Of a DNA stretch of 8,276 nt, positions 1 to 6,574 are shown piece by piece. Under the pieces are notes generated by a model. The model searched no databases, had not been told where the DNA came from, and saw only the letters and a list, made by a program, of their open reading frames with translations. This DNA comes from an uncultured Syntrophobacteraceae bacterium (GTDB lineage: Bacteria; Desulfobacterota; Syntrophobacteria; Syntrophobacterales; Syntrophobacteraceae). Both the position numbers and the translations under genes were made by a program. The DNA is taken from positions 1-8,276 of the forward strand of contig CALBZH010000677.1 in NCBI GenBank assembly GCA_937889795.1, given 5' to 3'. Within the stretch, counting starts at the first letter, position 1. The number at the start of each line of letters is the position of its first letter.

Positions 1-246
1 TCGTTTGCAACCTCAATATGCACTAAAAATTGCGGATCATGTCTTGCAACAACATATAGGACATCTAGTGGATATAAATTATCAATTCAATTTGCTTCTA
101 ATAATGCCTTTAGGGTTTTAGCAGAAAAAAAACTATACACAAACTCAGCGACTGATGTCATTTCGCTTTCATCAGATACAGGAAAGCCTGTTGTAGTTAA
201 CGATAGTGCTATTGGGTTTTCTATATTTAAGTGGTTATTTCAGTAA
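1..246 (+). CDS. 3' end of an unrecognised AT-rich protein gene (partial)
   Basis: The first frame is open from the window edge to a TAA at 244-246, giving the last 81 residues of a protein whose start lies outside. I do not recognise the family. The visible part has a cysteine cluster near its left end (Cys7, Cys11, Cys14 of the visible residues). A Ser/Thr/Asn-rich, probably beta-rich stretch follows, and the last residues are FSIFKWLFQ. That composition suits an exported or surface protein, but this is inference. G+C is about one third, far below the downstream genes, and codons are A/T-ending. An open frame this long is unlikely by chance at such composition, though frame 2 is also open from base 2 to about 118. 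It lies just upstream of a minor pilin operon on the same strand, so a pilin-related or surface role is possible but unproven. Confidence 0.55.
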   Translation, partial: SFATSICTKNCGSCLATTYRTSSGYKLSIQFASNNAFRVLAEKKLYTNSATDVISLSSDTGKPVVVNDSAIGFSIFKWLFQ

Positions 247-277
247 TTGACTTTTTATATATAGCAAATTTTATAGA
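247..277 (+). promoter_or_regulatory. candidate sigma70-type promoter of the lipoprotein/minor pilin operon
   Basis: TTGACT (247-252) begins directly after the stop of the upstream frame and matches the -35 consensus at five of six positions. A -10-like TATAGA lies at 272-277 with a long 19-base spacer; TTTTAT at 269-274 with a 16-base spacer is an alternative. The 55-base spacer is very AT-rich, so such matches arise easily by chance. Support comes mostly from position: it lies before the first gene of a tightly packed five-gene run. Confidence 0.35.
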
Positions 278-304
278 TTCCATAACGACAGGGGTGAACA
301 TATG

Positions 305-1099
305 ATGCAAATCATGAATCGATCACGTAACAGTTTTTTATGCTTACTGGGGGCGGGGCTGATTTTGTCGAGTTGCTCGTCGAACGACTCGACTGGGATC
401 TCATCCAAGGAGTCTCTTCGCAAAGATGTTGTGGCCGAGGAGGGCTCTGCCAGGGTGCGGTCGTCGTCCAAGCCAACAGCGTCGCAGGCCGATCACTCTG
501 TGGCCGGAGGAGCCACGTCATCACCCGACGAGCAGATCGAGAAGCCCAAGGTGATTGAGGCTGTGGCGCTCGAGCCGTCTTCTCCCGTCACCGGGGACCA
601 GCTCAAGGCAACGGTCACTCTGGATGCATCGGTCCAATCCTCTCCAGAGCTTCTGTATCGTTGGAAAAAGAATGGTCAGACGGTCCAGGAATCCTCCTCG
701 GAGGTTCTTGGGGATGTCATCAAGCGCGGCGACATGATCGAGGTTGAGGTCATGGCGTCGCACGGCACCGGAGAATCGTCCAACGGCGTGTCCAACTACA
801 CCATGGTGGGAAATGCGCCTCCTGCCATAAGACTTGCCGGGCAGACAATCGGCAATGAAGGAGCTTATCAGGCCAAGGTGGAGAGCTCGGATCCAGAAGG
901 GGACAATTTCGATCTGTCGATCAAGGAAGGCCCTCCCGGGCTGACCATCGACAACGGCGGCAACATCCGCTGGGCTATGGATGCGAAAACGGAGGGCATG
1001 TTCTCGGTTGCGGTGTCTGCCCGCGACATCCACGGTGCCGAGACTGCGCTAAGTTACCAGATCAGAATCCATAGAGAACCAAATGGAAAGGCTTCTTGA
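305..1099 (+). CDS. exported lipoprotein with Ig-like / cadherin-like domains
   Basis: Probable envelope lipoprotein; no specific named family recognised. From ATG 302 the N-terminus has basic residues (Arg7, Arg9), a hydrophobic stretch at 12-22 and a lipobox LSSC with Cys at residue 25, so it should be lipidated by signal peptidase II. A Ser/Ala/charged low-complexity linker runs to about residue 80. An Ig-like beta domain follows at about 84-167 (YRWKKNGQTV is an Ig-fold-like strand motif). A second domain at about 170-258 resembles putative-Ig/cadherin repeats, with DPEGD, GPPGLTID and a following IRW. Two ATGs lie at 302 and 305. GGGGTGA at 291-297 leaves 4 or 7 bases, so 305 is preferred; starting at 302 adds one Met. 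The stop overlaps the next start as TGATG, implying coupling to the minor pilin genes. A role as an assembly or surface partner of that pilus is inference. The Ig-like assignment is from pattern only. Confidence 0.8.
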   Translation: MQIMNRSRNSFLCLLGAGLILSSCSSNDSTGISSKESLRKDVVAEEGSARVRSSSKPTASQADHSVAGGATSSPDEQIEKPKVIEAVALEPSSPVTGDQLKATVTLDASVQSSPELLYRWKKNGQTVQESSSEVLGDVIKRGDMIEVEVMASHGTGESSNGVSNYTMVGNAPPAIRLAGQTIGNEGAYQAKVESSDPEGDNFDLSIKEGPPGLTIDNGGNIRWAMDAKTEGMFSVAVSARDIHGAETALSYQIRIHREPNGKAS

Positions 1100-1608
1100 T
1101 GAAAAGGCTGGCGTCCGGTCCACTACGTAATGCTGCAGGATTCACCCTCACGGAAATCCTTGTTGTCATTGCCTTGGTCATCATACTGACTGGGTTCGGC
1201 TATTCGGGGTTTTCCGGCTGGCAAAAGAAGGAACGGGTTCGCTCCCTGGCATACGATTTTGCGGGGCATTTGCGAGAGTCTCGCATGCACGCCATCGAGC
1301 AGAACACGAGCCAGACGTTCCAATTTTCCGCGAATCAGTACACCATTTTCACCGACACGAACGGTGACTCGATTCTGGACAGCACTGAAAACGTCGTCCG
1401 TCAGGTGACCGTTGATCAAGAGGACAAGGGTATAGCACTGGCAACCAATCCCACTGATTTTTCGTTGAGGTTCGACAGGAAGGGAATGCCGAGAAACTCG
1501 AGTGGCGGATTCGGCGCGGGTCGGATTCATTTCGCAAACGAAGACGGTTACTACGTCGACATCGTGATCTCTTCATTGGGGAGTATACGCATTGAGGAAG
1601 CAAGCTGA
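1099..1608 (+). CDS. fimT: FimT/GspH-like minor pilin (prepilin N-methylation protein)
   Basis: Minor type IV pilin or pseudopilin, inserted in the inner membrane, processed by prepilin peptidase and used in priming pilus assembly. From ATG 1099 it has 169 residues. A short basic leader ends at Gly14, followed by the class III motif GFTLTE with Glu at mature position 5. A hydrophobic helix of about 20 residues runs to Gly35. The next segment (QKKERVRSLAYDFAGHLRES) is typical of the GspH/FimT family, as is the beta-rich C-terminal domain. DTNGDSILD (86-94) looks like a calcium-type loop, common in FimT relatives. The ATG overlaps the previous stop by one base (TGATG), and GGAAAGG (1085-1091) sits 7 bases upstream. 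A TTG at 1096 would add one residue and is less likely. The family is clear; choosing FimT over GspH rests on the pilV-pilW-pilX neighbours. Confidence 0.88.
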   Translation: MKRLASGPLRNAAGFTLTEILVVIALVIILTGFGYSGFSGWQKKERVRSLAYDFAGHLRESRMHAIEQNTSQTFQFSANQYTIFTDTNGDSILDSTENVVRQVTVDQEDKGIALATNPTDFSLRFDRKGMPRNSSGGFGAGRIHFANEDGYYVDIVISSLGSIRIEEAS

Positions 1609-2014
1609 CTCGAAGGGGTTCACCCTGATTGAGGTCCTGGTTTCGCTGTGCGCCATGGCGTTCGCCTTCGTGGCTCTCTGGGCATTGCACCTTTCCTCCC
1701 TCAAGGTGGATTCCAAGACTCACTACGAAGCGCAAGCGATCTTTCTTGGAAACCAGATGATCGAGGAGATGCGGGCGACCGCGAGCTCCGATTTCTCCAA
1801 GCTGGCAATCAACAGCAACACCTTTAAAACCTCAGCCACCGTGAAGGCCATCTACACACAGGAGCTGGAGATTAAGAACGTGACTCCATGGAAGAAAGAT
1901 GTCTTTGTCAGACTTTCGTGGCCCGAGAAGGTGAAGCTCGGTGATGGCCGCACGTCTTCCCAATCACGTAAAGTAGAGCTTGCAACAACCCTGACCAATC
2001 TGGAGTTGAATTGA
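1592..2014 (+). CDS. pilV: PilV-like minor pilin
   Basis: Minor pilin of the PilV/GspI type, 140 residues. The leader is very short (MRKQADSKG), followed by FTLIEVLVSLCAMAFAFVAL, which is the cleavage/methylation motif plus the N-terminal membrane helix, with Glu at mature position 5. Further on are the family-typical segment EAQAIFLGNQMIEEMRA (about 46-62) and a C-terminal beta strand around VFVRLSWPE, followed by RKVELATTL, as in PilV proteins. The start is TTG at 1592, overlapping the end of the fimT-like gene by 17 bases. No ATG gives a sensible leader, and GGGGAG at 1578-1583 is 8 bases upstream, which supports the TTG. The stop overlaps the next ATG as TGATG. The role, an inner-membrane assembly-priming subunit and minor fibre component, follows from the family. 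Confidence 0.85.
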   Translation: MRKQADSKGFTLIEVLVSLCAMAFAFVALWALHLSSLKVDSKTHYEAQAIFLGNQMIEEMRATASSDFSKLAINSNTFKTSATVKAIYTQELEIKNVTPWKKDVFVRLSWPEKVKLGDGRTSSQSRKVELATTLTNLELN

Positions 2015-3036
2015 TGTCCGGAATCGACGTTTCTGGTCGGACAGGTGGTCGATGGTGGAAATCCGACGGACTCACGTTGGTGGAGCTGTTGGTTGCCATC
2101 GGGGTTACCTCCATCGTCGCAACATTGAGCATCGGGATCTTTGTCAGCCAGCTTTCTCACTACGAGCGGGGCAAGAGTGTCAAACAGACACAGGAATCAG
2201 GCCAGAGAGTGATCGAGCTTCTCAAGTCGGACCTGATGCAGGCGGGATGGTCGGTCGCACCGGACATGGCCTTCTACTTCAGGGACGGCGGCTCGACTGA
2301 CAGCGACATGGTCTTCATTAGCGACGGAAGCATCATCAACCTTGCCGTGCCTGCGGAGCGGCGGCTCATGCTGCTCAGGGATTGTCCGGGTGGCCAGTCC
2401 ATCACCTCGGGTAGCAACACCTCCTCGCCGCGCATTGAAACCGTCGATATCGATGGCGACGGACAGGCTGACTTCAGGGATGACATCTCCGAGTACGTCA
2501 TCTCCAATTCCAGCGATACCTCGTTGAAGACCGCAAGAATCACGGGTGTCAACGGCAACCAGCTCAGTCTCGACAACCCGATCGGCGGCACCTTTCTGGC
2601 CCCCGCTGTTTTTTACTGCGCCGACGACGGCAATAACAGCGACTGTCATCCGAGCGGCAGCGAAGAGAACGTGCTGAGGAGAAGCGATCGAACGCTGACC
2701 GGACGTACGGCCATCGCGGAAAACGTGGTCGACATGCAGGTTGCCTACATGGTTGGCAACGACTGGTACGGGGCGGCGAGCTGCAACGGAGCGGGTACGG
2801 GCTCCGGCAAGTGTACCTACAGTCCGTTTGATTCAAAGCAGATCCGGCTGATTCGGGTGAGCGTGGTCACCAAAGGGGCCGCGCTTCAGCCCGATCGGAT
2901 TCGTGACCCTCAGTATTGCCGACCCGCGGTGGAGAACCGACCGGCGGCGGCTACCGGCTCAAACGAATGCGGCTATGTTTATCGGACGTACACGACCATA
3001 TTTCAGCCCCGAAACGCTGGACCTCTTTACAATTAG
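2014..3036 (+). CDS. pilW: PilW-like minor pilin
   Basis: Large minor pilin of the PilW/GspJ type, 340 residues from ATG 2014. The leader ends at Gly19 and the mature protein begins LTLVELLVAIG, with Glu at +5 but Leu rather than Phe at +1. The conserved helix continues into QLSHYERGKSVKQTQESGQR, then VIELLKSDLMQAGW, a segment that is diagnostic for PilW. The globular domain holds an acidic loop DIDGDGQAD (145-153) resembling a calcium site and seven cysteines (124, 202, 211, 257, 267, 302, 319), so disulfides are likely in the periplasm. A late strand IRLIRVSVVTKG (about 278-288) is also family-typical. The ATG overlaps the pilV-like stop by one base, and GGAG at 2002-2005 is 8 bases upstream. 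A TTG at 2011 would add one residue. Pilin class is very sure; the PilW name is by similarity and gene order. Confidence 0.87.
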   Translation: MSGIDVSGRTGGRWWKSDGLTLVELLVAIGVTSIVATLSIGIFVSQLSHYERGKSVKQTQESGQRVIELLKSDLMQAGWSVAPDMAFYFRDGGSTDSDMVFISDGSIINLAVPAERRLMLLRDCPGGQSITSGSNTSSPRIETVDIDGDGQADFRDDISEYVISNSSDTSLKTARITGVNGNQLSLDNPIGGTFLAPAVFYCADDGNNSDCHPSGSEENVLRRSDRTLTGRTAIAENVVDMQVAYMVGNDWYGAASCNGAGTGSGKCTYSPFDSKQIRLIRVSVVTKGAALQPDRIRDPQYCRPAVENRPAAATGSNECGYVYRTYTTIFQPRNAGPLYN

Positions 3037-3051
3037 ACCGAGGCATCCCTG

Positions 3052-3621
3052 ATGAAGAGCAGACAACTTCGGACCTGTTCGCCGTTCGCGGCTCCATTGG
3101 CTTCCGAAAAGGGCCTTGCGATGGTGCTGGCAATCACCCTTGTCGGGTTATTATCCTCTTTCGGCATATACCTGATCCTTCAGAGCGGAGCAGAGCTTCG
3201 CATGACAAAGGCGATGGCGAGACATGAAGCTGCAGTGAGCTGTGCTGAAGCGGGTGTGCAGATGGGCCTGCGATGCATTCGCTCATCGCCTCCCTCACCC
3301 ACATTCAACGAGCTGTCAGGTACGGCTTCCGGTAACATCATGGCCATCACCGAAGGCCTTCCAAGCTACATGGGGACCAAGTCCTACCCTGAAAACCCTC
3401 CGTCGACCTGGACCTCTCCCCTTGGGACGGTCACGTCGAGGATCGACTACATCGGCTACAAGACGACCCCTCCTGCCGGCTGGATGTTGAATTGGCAGGG
3501 ATACTCCTCGTTCCATGGGGTCTTTTTCAGGCCGGTGGGAAACGCAAGCATTCCTCTCGCAACCTCGCAGGAGTTCGCGAACTCCGTGTTGAGCACCCTG
3601 ACCTTACGAGTGAGTCGATAG
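3052..3621 (+). CDS. pilX: PilX-like minor pilin (GspK/PilX type, lacks Glu5)
   Basis: Last gene of the minor pilin run, 189 residues. A 21-residue leader ends SEKG, then LAMVLAITLVGLLSSFGIYL forms the membrane helix. The following part, GAELRMTKAMARHEAAVSCAEAGVQMGL written in two pieces as GAELRMTKAM (46-55) and HEAAVSCAEAGVQMGL (58-73), matches PilX proteins, where an EAG-type segment is conserved. Mature position 5 is Leu, not Glu; GspK-type tip pseudopilins also lack this Glu. The rest is a modest C-terminal domain rich in Ser, Pro and aromatic residues. The gene follows pilW by 15 bases, with GAGG (3040-3043) 8 bases before ATG 3052. No pilY1 or pilE follows; about 300 bases of non-coding DNA separate it from an unrelated antiporter gene. 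Confidence 0.78.
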   Translation: MKSRQLRTCSPFAAPLASEKGLAMVLAITLVGLLSSFGIYLILQSGAELRMTKAMARHEAAVSCAEAGVQMGLRCIRSSPPSPTFNELSGTASGNIMAITEGLPSYMGTKSYPENPPSTWTSPLGTVTSRIDYIGYKTTPPAGWMLNWQGYSSFHGVFFRPVGNASIPLATSQEFANSVLSTLTLRVSR

Positions 3622-3727
3622 CTTGGGCAGCCGGTGCGGAGTGTTCTTCCGCGCCTGCTGCATGCGCCCATTCCCTCGTGGGGTTCAGCTTCCTAGCGGT
3701 CTTCCCTTGATCGCCCAAAGTCAGGTC

Positions 3728-3745
3728 CTGGGAGAAGAGTCCCAG
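3728..3745 (+). terminator. possible weak terminator hairpin after the pilin operon
   Basis: CTGGGA (3728-3733) and TCCCAG (3740-3745) form a perfect 6-base-pair stem with a 6-base loop, about 107 bases past the pilX-like stop. No T-run follows directly, only GCTTTCT some bases on, so it is not a canonical intrinsic terminator. It may instead act as an mRNA 3'-end stabiliser or be chance. Confidence 0.25.
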
Positions 3746-3854
3746 AGCCTCCTGCTTTCTCGGCACCCAGCAGCACGTCGTGTCGACCCCCCTGACTTCA
3801 GTTGACGATTGCAGGCATTTGGGTGCCCCCTTGCCCCTCAGAGAGGTCCTCCTG

Positions 3855-3884
3855 TTGCATGAGGCGGCTTCGACCTGCTATCTT
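3855..3884 (+). promoter_or_regulatory. candidate sigma70-type promoter with extended -10 for the antiporter gene
   Basis: TTGCAT (3855-3860) is followed after 18 bases by TATCTT (3879-3884), preceded by TGC (3876-3878), which fits an extended -10 TGn element. A start near 3891 would give a 5' leader of about 34 bases before ATG 3925. The matches are moderate (four of six at each box), and the position upstream of an isolated gene supports them. Confidence 0.4.
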
Positions 3885-3898
3885 CTAGGGTAACATCG

Positions 3899-3911
3899 GC
3901 TGAAACTCAGC
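3899..3911 (+). promoter_or_regulatory. small hairpin in the predicted 5' leader of the antiporter mRNA
   Basis: GCTGA (3899-3903) and TCAGC (3907-3911) form a perfect 5-base-pair stem with a 3-base loop, ending 4 bases before the AGAGGA ribosome binding site (3915-3920). It may influence translation or mRNA stability, or may be chance. Confidence 0.25.
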
Positions 3912-3924
3912 AATAGAGGAAGTC

Positions 3925-5898
3925 ATGGGCATTGCAGGGGATATCGCCATCATCGTGGTGGCGGCGTTATTGGGCGGGATTGTTGCGCACAAGCTTAAAC
4001 AACCGTTGATCTTGGGCTACATCCTGGCAGGTGTTGTGGTCGGTCCCCATACGGGGGGCGTCACCGTCTCCGAAACGCATGAAGTGGAGCTGCTGGCGGA
4101 GATCGGCGTTGCATTGCTCCTCTTCGCTCTCGGACTCGAGTTTTCGCTCAAAAAGCTTCAGCCGGTGCGTCTCATCGCTGTTGTGGGCACGCCCATCCAA
4201 ATCATCCTGACGATGGTTCTTGGCTTCGGGATTGGGCAATGGCTGGGTTGGGAGCGTGTTCCATCGGTGTGGCTGGGCGCTCTCATTTCCTTGTCAAGCA
4301 CCATGGTCATCCTGAAGACGCTGATGAATCAGGGCTTGTTGGGCACCTTGTCCAGCCGGGTCATGATCGGCATGCTGATTGTGCAGGATATTGTCGTGGT
4401 GCCCATGATGATTATTCTGCCGCAGTTGAACGATCCACAAGCGGGGCTGCCGATGCTCGGGATGGCAGCCGTGAAAGCTGCAGCCTTTCTACTGGTGATG
4501 TATTTTTTGGGCAACCGGCTCCTTCCGAGCCTGATGCGATTCGTCGCCAGGTGGAATTCCCGAGAGCTGTTCCTGATTTCCATCACCGCCATCGGCCTAG
4601 GGGTGGGCTATGCAACCTATTTGTCCGGGCTCTCCTTCGCATTTGGGGCGTTTGTGGCGGGGATGGTCCTGAGCGAGTCGGACTACGGTCATCAGGCGTT
4701 GAGCGACATCATCCCGGTTCGAGACATTTTCGGCCTCCTTTTTTTTACGTCCGTTGGAATGCTGCTGGACCCATCCTTCCTGCTTGCCCGTTGGGAGACG
4801 GTCCTACTTCTGGTTGCGCTGGTGGCTGTGGGTAAGGCATTGATCTTTGGGCTCCTCGCCTGGGCATTTGGCTATGGCAACGTGGTCCCATTGGCCGTCG
4901 GTCTGGGACTCTTCCAGATCGGAGAGTTTTCGTTCGTGCTGGCACGTATCGGGCTTGCCACAAAATCCATCTCCGCCGACATGTACTCCCTGGTGCTGAG
5001 CGTGACTCTCGTCAGCATGATCCTGACGCCGTTCATCTCGGGGCTAACGGCGCCGCTTTATTCCCTCCGCAAACGCTGGTTCAAGGGGGAGCCGCTCCAA
5101 ACCGTCAATCTCCCGCAAGCGGGGCTTAGAGACCACGTGGTGATTGCAGGGGCCGGAAGAATCGGGCACCATGTTGCCCGGGTGCTCCAGCGGATGAGCC
5201 TGGCCTTTGTGCTCATCGAGCTGGACTACCGAGTGGTGGAAGAGCGCAAGGCATCTGGCTTTCCGGTTGTTTTTGGCGATGCGGCCCAGACCGCCGTTCT
5301 CGAAGCGGCTTCCATCCACAAAGCCTGCCTTCTGTTGATCACCACGCCGGCCATCGTGGTCGCCCGGTCGATCGTGGAGAAAGCGAAGGAGCTTAACCCT
5401 GCGCTCGAGATCGTGGCTCGATCTGGCGGCGTCGAACAGATGCAGATGCTGGTCGACCTGGGGGCCAATGAGGTGGTCTTGCCAGAATTTGAGGCCGGGC
5501 TTGAAATCACCCGGCAGGCACTTGCCCATCTTCACGTTCCGACGTCAGAAATCGTGCGCTACAGCGATGCCGTGAGGCGTGAGCTCTACGCGCCCCTCCG
5601 TCAAGTGGACGCCGATCTGAGGAACGTCCTGTTTCTCCAAACAGCCAGTGATTTGCTGGAATTGCATTGGGTTCTGCTGAACCAGGAGAGCCCCTTGAAG
5701 GGGCGTACCCTGGGTGAGCTTGGCGTTCGGAGCCAGACAGGCGTGTCGGTCGTCGGGATTCTGCGCCAGGGGACGTTCCACGCCAATCCGGGGCCTGATT
5801 TCAGTTTTGATTCCGGGGACATGGTTGGTGTAATCGGCAAGATCGAGCAGTTCGCGGCATTTGAGAACTGGGCGGTTCCGCCGCGACAGCCCGCGTAG
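3925..5898 (+). CDS. CPA2-family cation:proton antiporter with RCK domain (KefB/YbaL-like)
   Basis: Inner-membrane monovalent cation:proton antiporter or K+ efflux protein of the CPA2 family, 657 residues, full length. The membrane domain spans about 1-380. Typical segments are [18 protein letters not shown] (28-45), [15 protein letters not shown] (64-78) and VQDIVVVP (153-160), where the Gln-Asp pair with Asp155 sits as in Kef-type proteins. [20 protein letters not shown] (264-283) reads like the YbaL/RosB branch. A cytoplasmic RCK module follows: TrkA-N at about 402-520 with the nucleotide-binding GAGRIG (409-414) and an acidic IELD after the second strand, then TrkA-C at about 560-645. Nucleotide gating of the pore is therefore likely. 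Start ATG 3925 has AGAGGA 4 bases upstream. It stands alone after a 303-base gap, with a DUF3124 gene 88 bases downstream. K+ is the likely ion by family, not shown by sequence. Confidence 0.92.
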   Translation: MGIAGDIAIIVVAALLGGIVAHKLKQPLILGYILAGVVVGPHTGGVTVSETHEVELLAEIGVALLLFALGLEFSLKKLQPVRLIAVVGTPIQIILTMVLGFGIGQWLGWERVPSVWLGALISLSSTMVILKTLMNQGLLGTLSSRVMIGMLIVQDIVVVPMMIILPQLNDPQAGLPMLGMAAVKAAAFLLVMYFLGNRLLPSLMRFVARWNSRELFLISITAIGLGVGYATYLSGLSFAFGAFVAGMVLSESDYGHQALSDIIPVRDIFGLLFFTSVGMLLDPSFLLARWETVLLLVALVAVGKALIFGLLAWAFGYGNVVPLAVGLGLFQIGEFSFVLARIGLATKSISADMYSLVLSVTLVSMILTPFISGLTAPLYSLRKRWFKGEPLQTVNLPQAGLRDHVVIAGAGRIGHHVARVLQRMSLAFVLIELDYRVVEERKASGFPVVFGDAAQTAVLEAASIHKACLLLITTPAIVVARSIVEKAKELNPALEIVARSGGVEQMQMLVDLGANEVVLPEFEAGLEITRQALAHLHVPTSEIVRYSDAVRRELYAPLRQVDADLRNVLFLQTASDLLELHWVLLNQESPLKGRTLGELGVRSQTGVSVVGILRQGTFHANPGPDFSFDSGDMVGVIGKIEQFAAFENWAVPPRQPA

Positions 5899-5986
5899 GT
5901 CGCTTTGGCATGGAGGCATTGATCCCCGGTCTGAAGCCTGCGGGCTCTCAATGGTCCAATTTGAACTCGCTCTAAAGGGGGATGAA

Positions 5987-6487
5987 ATGGCGGTATCATT
6001 CAGAAAACGAGAATCTCAAAACTGGATTCTGCCAGTGCTTTGTCTGACGGTGTTCCTCGGATGCATGACGATTGCGTCAGCGGATGTGAAGAGGGTCAGA
6101 AGTCAGACGGTGTATGTGCCTGCTTACTCTCATATTTATTACGGGGACCGGGAACAGCCCTTCTATCTGACGGTTACGCTCAGCATTCGGAACACCGATC
6201 CGGCACATCCCATTACGCTGCTTTCCGTTGATTATTTTGATACCGACGGGAAACTGATCAAGCGCTATCAGGACAGCGATGCCAAGCTGCCTCCTCTAGG
6301 CTCCACAAGGTTTGTGGTCAAGGAGTCGGACAAGACCGGCGGATCGGGAGCCAACTTCATTGTCAAGTGGAAGGCCGATACGAAGGTTACCGAGCCGATC
6401 ATTGAGACGGTGATGGTCAGCACCGCGACCCAGCAGGGGATCTCGTTCACCTCGCGAGGGCAGGCGATCGAGGAAACCGTTGAGTGA
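5987..6487 (+). CDS. exported DUF3124-family protein
   Basis: Protein of unknown function matching the DUF3124 pattern, 166 residues. It has a signal peptide: basic start (FRKRES), hydrophobic core at about 13-27 and an ASA site giving cleavage after Ala32, so it should be periplasmic or secreted. The mature part carries the family blocks TVYVPAYSHIYYGD (41-54), TLSIRNTDPAHPITLLSVDY (64-83), PPLGSTRFVVKESDKTGGSG (102-121) and QQGISFTSRGQAI (149-161), suggesting a beta-sandwich-like exported domain; that fold is my inference. ATG 5987 is chosen because A3G5 ends 5 bases upstream (5974-5981) and it begins directly at the signal peptide. ATG 5951 is a longer in-frame alternative. It lies 88 bases behind the antiporter gene and may be co-transcribed, but no functional link is known to me. 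Confidence 0.85.
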   Translation: MAVSFRKRESQNWILPVLCLTVFLGCMTIASADVKRVRSQTVYVPAYSHIYYGDREQPFYLTVTLSIRNTDPAHPITLLSVDYFDTDGKLIKRYQDSDAKLPPLGSTRFVVKESDKTGGSGANFIVKWKADTKVTEPIIETVMVSTATQQGISFTSRGQAIEETVE

Positions 6488-6574
6488 ACTGTTTCGATCA
6501 AGTGTAGCGTGCCGATCCGGTCTGCCAGAAACATGGGAATTGCTCGTTGTTTTCCCAACCGGACTTCAACGTAC
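6488..6574. terminator. convergent junction with nested inverted repeat, possible bidirectional terminator
   Basis: The 87 bases between two converging genes contain TCCGGT (6516-6521) paired with ACCGGA (6558-6563). Inside that pair, GGGAA (6535-6539) pairs with TTCCC (6552-6556). The inner loop is 12 bases and the left arm has an unpaired bulge of 13 bases, so the structure is imperfect. A short T-run (6550-6553) lies inside rather than after the stem. Position between convergent genes suits a shared terminator, but energetics were not computed. Confidence 0.3.

Larger units (their letters stand above)
3622..3924. other. intergenic region between pilin operon and antiporter gene
   Basis: I see no convincing gene in these 303 bases. 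Short open frames exist on both strands, but none has a good ribosome binding site with recognisable protein. The region holds a weak hairpin near 3728-3745, a candidate promoter at 3855-3884 and a small hairpin at 3899-3911, described separately. It contains no tRNA-like or repeat-array structure that I can find. Confidence 0.6.

Noticed and set aside
19..42. CxxxCxxC spacing in the partial left-edge protein (visible Cys7, Cys11, Cys14), as in radical SAM enzymes
   Set aside because: Only about 67 residues follow, far too few for a radical SAM barrel, and the surrounding Ser/Thr/Asn-rich sequence looks exported. Chance or disulfides are likelier.
2..121. Second open frame (frame 2) at the left edge
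   Set aside because: It ends at a TAG near 118-121, whereas frame 1 stays open to 246. Too short to support on its own.
521..1033. 170-residue minus-strand open frame across the lipoprotein gene
   Set aside because: It lies opposite a gene with a clear lipobox, a ribosome binding site and operon coupling. Its translation resembles no family and is rich in Arg/His, as expected of an antisense shadow.
2197..2649. Minus-strand open frame inside the pilW-like gene
   Set aside because: Antisense shadow of a confident prepilin gene with no own start signal or recognisable product.
3527..3766. Minus-strand 79-residue open frame spanning the end of pilX and the following gap
   Set aside because: Overlaps the pilX coding end, has no recognisable family and no good ribosome binding site.
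6057..6068. FLGC in the DUF3124 signal peptide as a lipobox
   Set aside because: Phe at the -3 position does not fit the lipobox, and an ASA signal peptidase I site follows six residues later, in line with a soluble exported protein.
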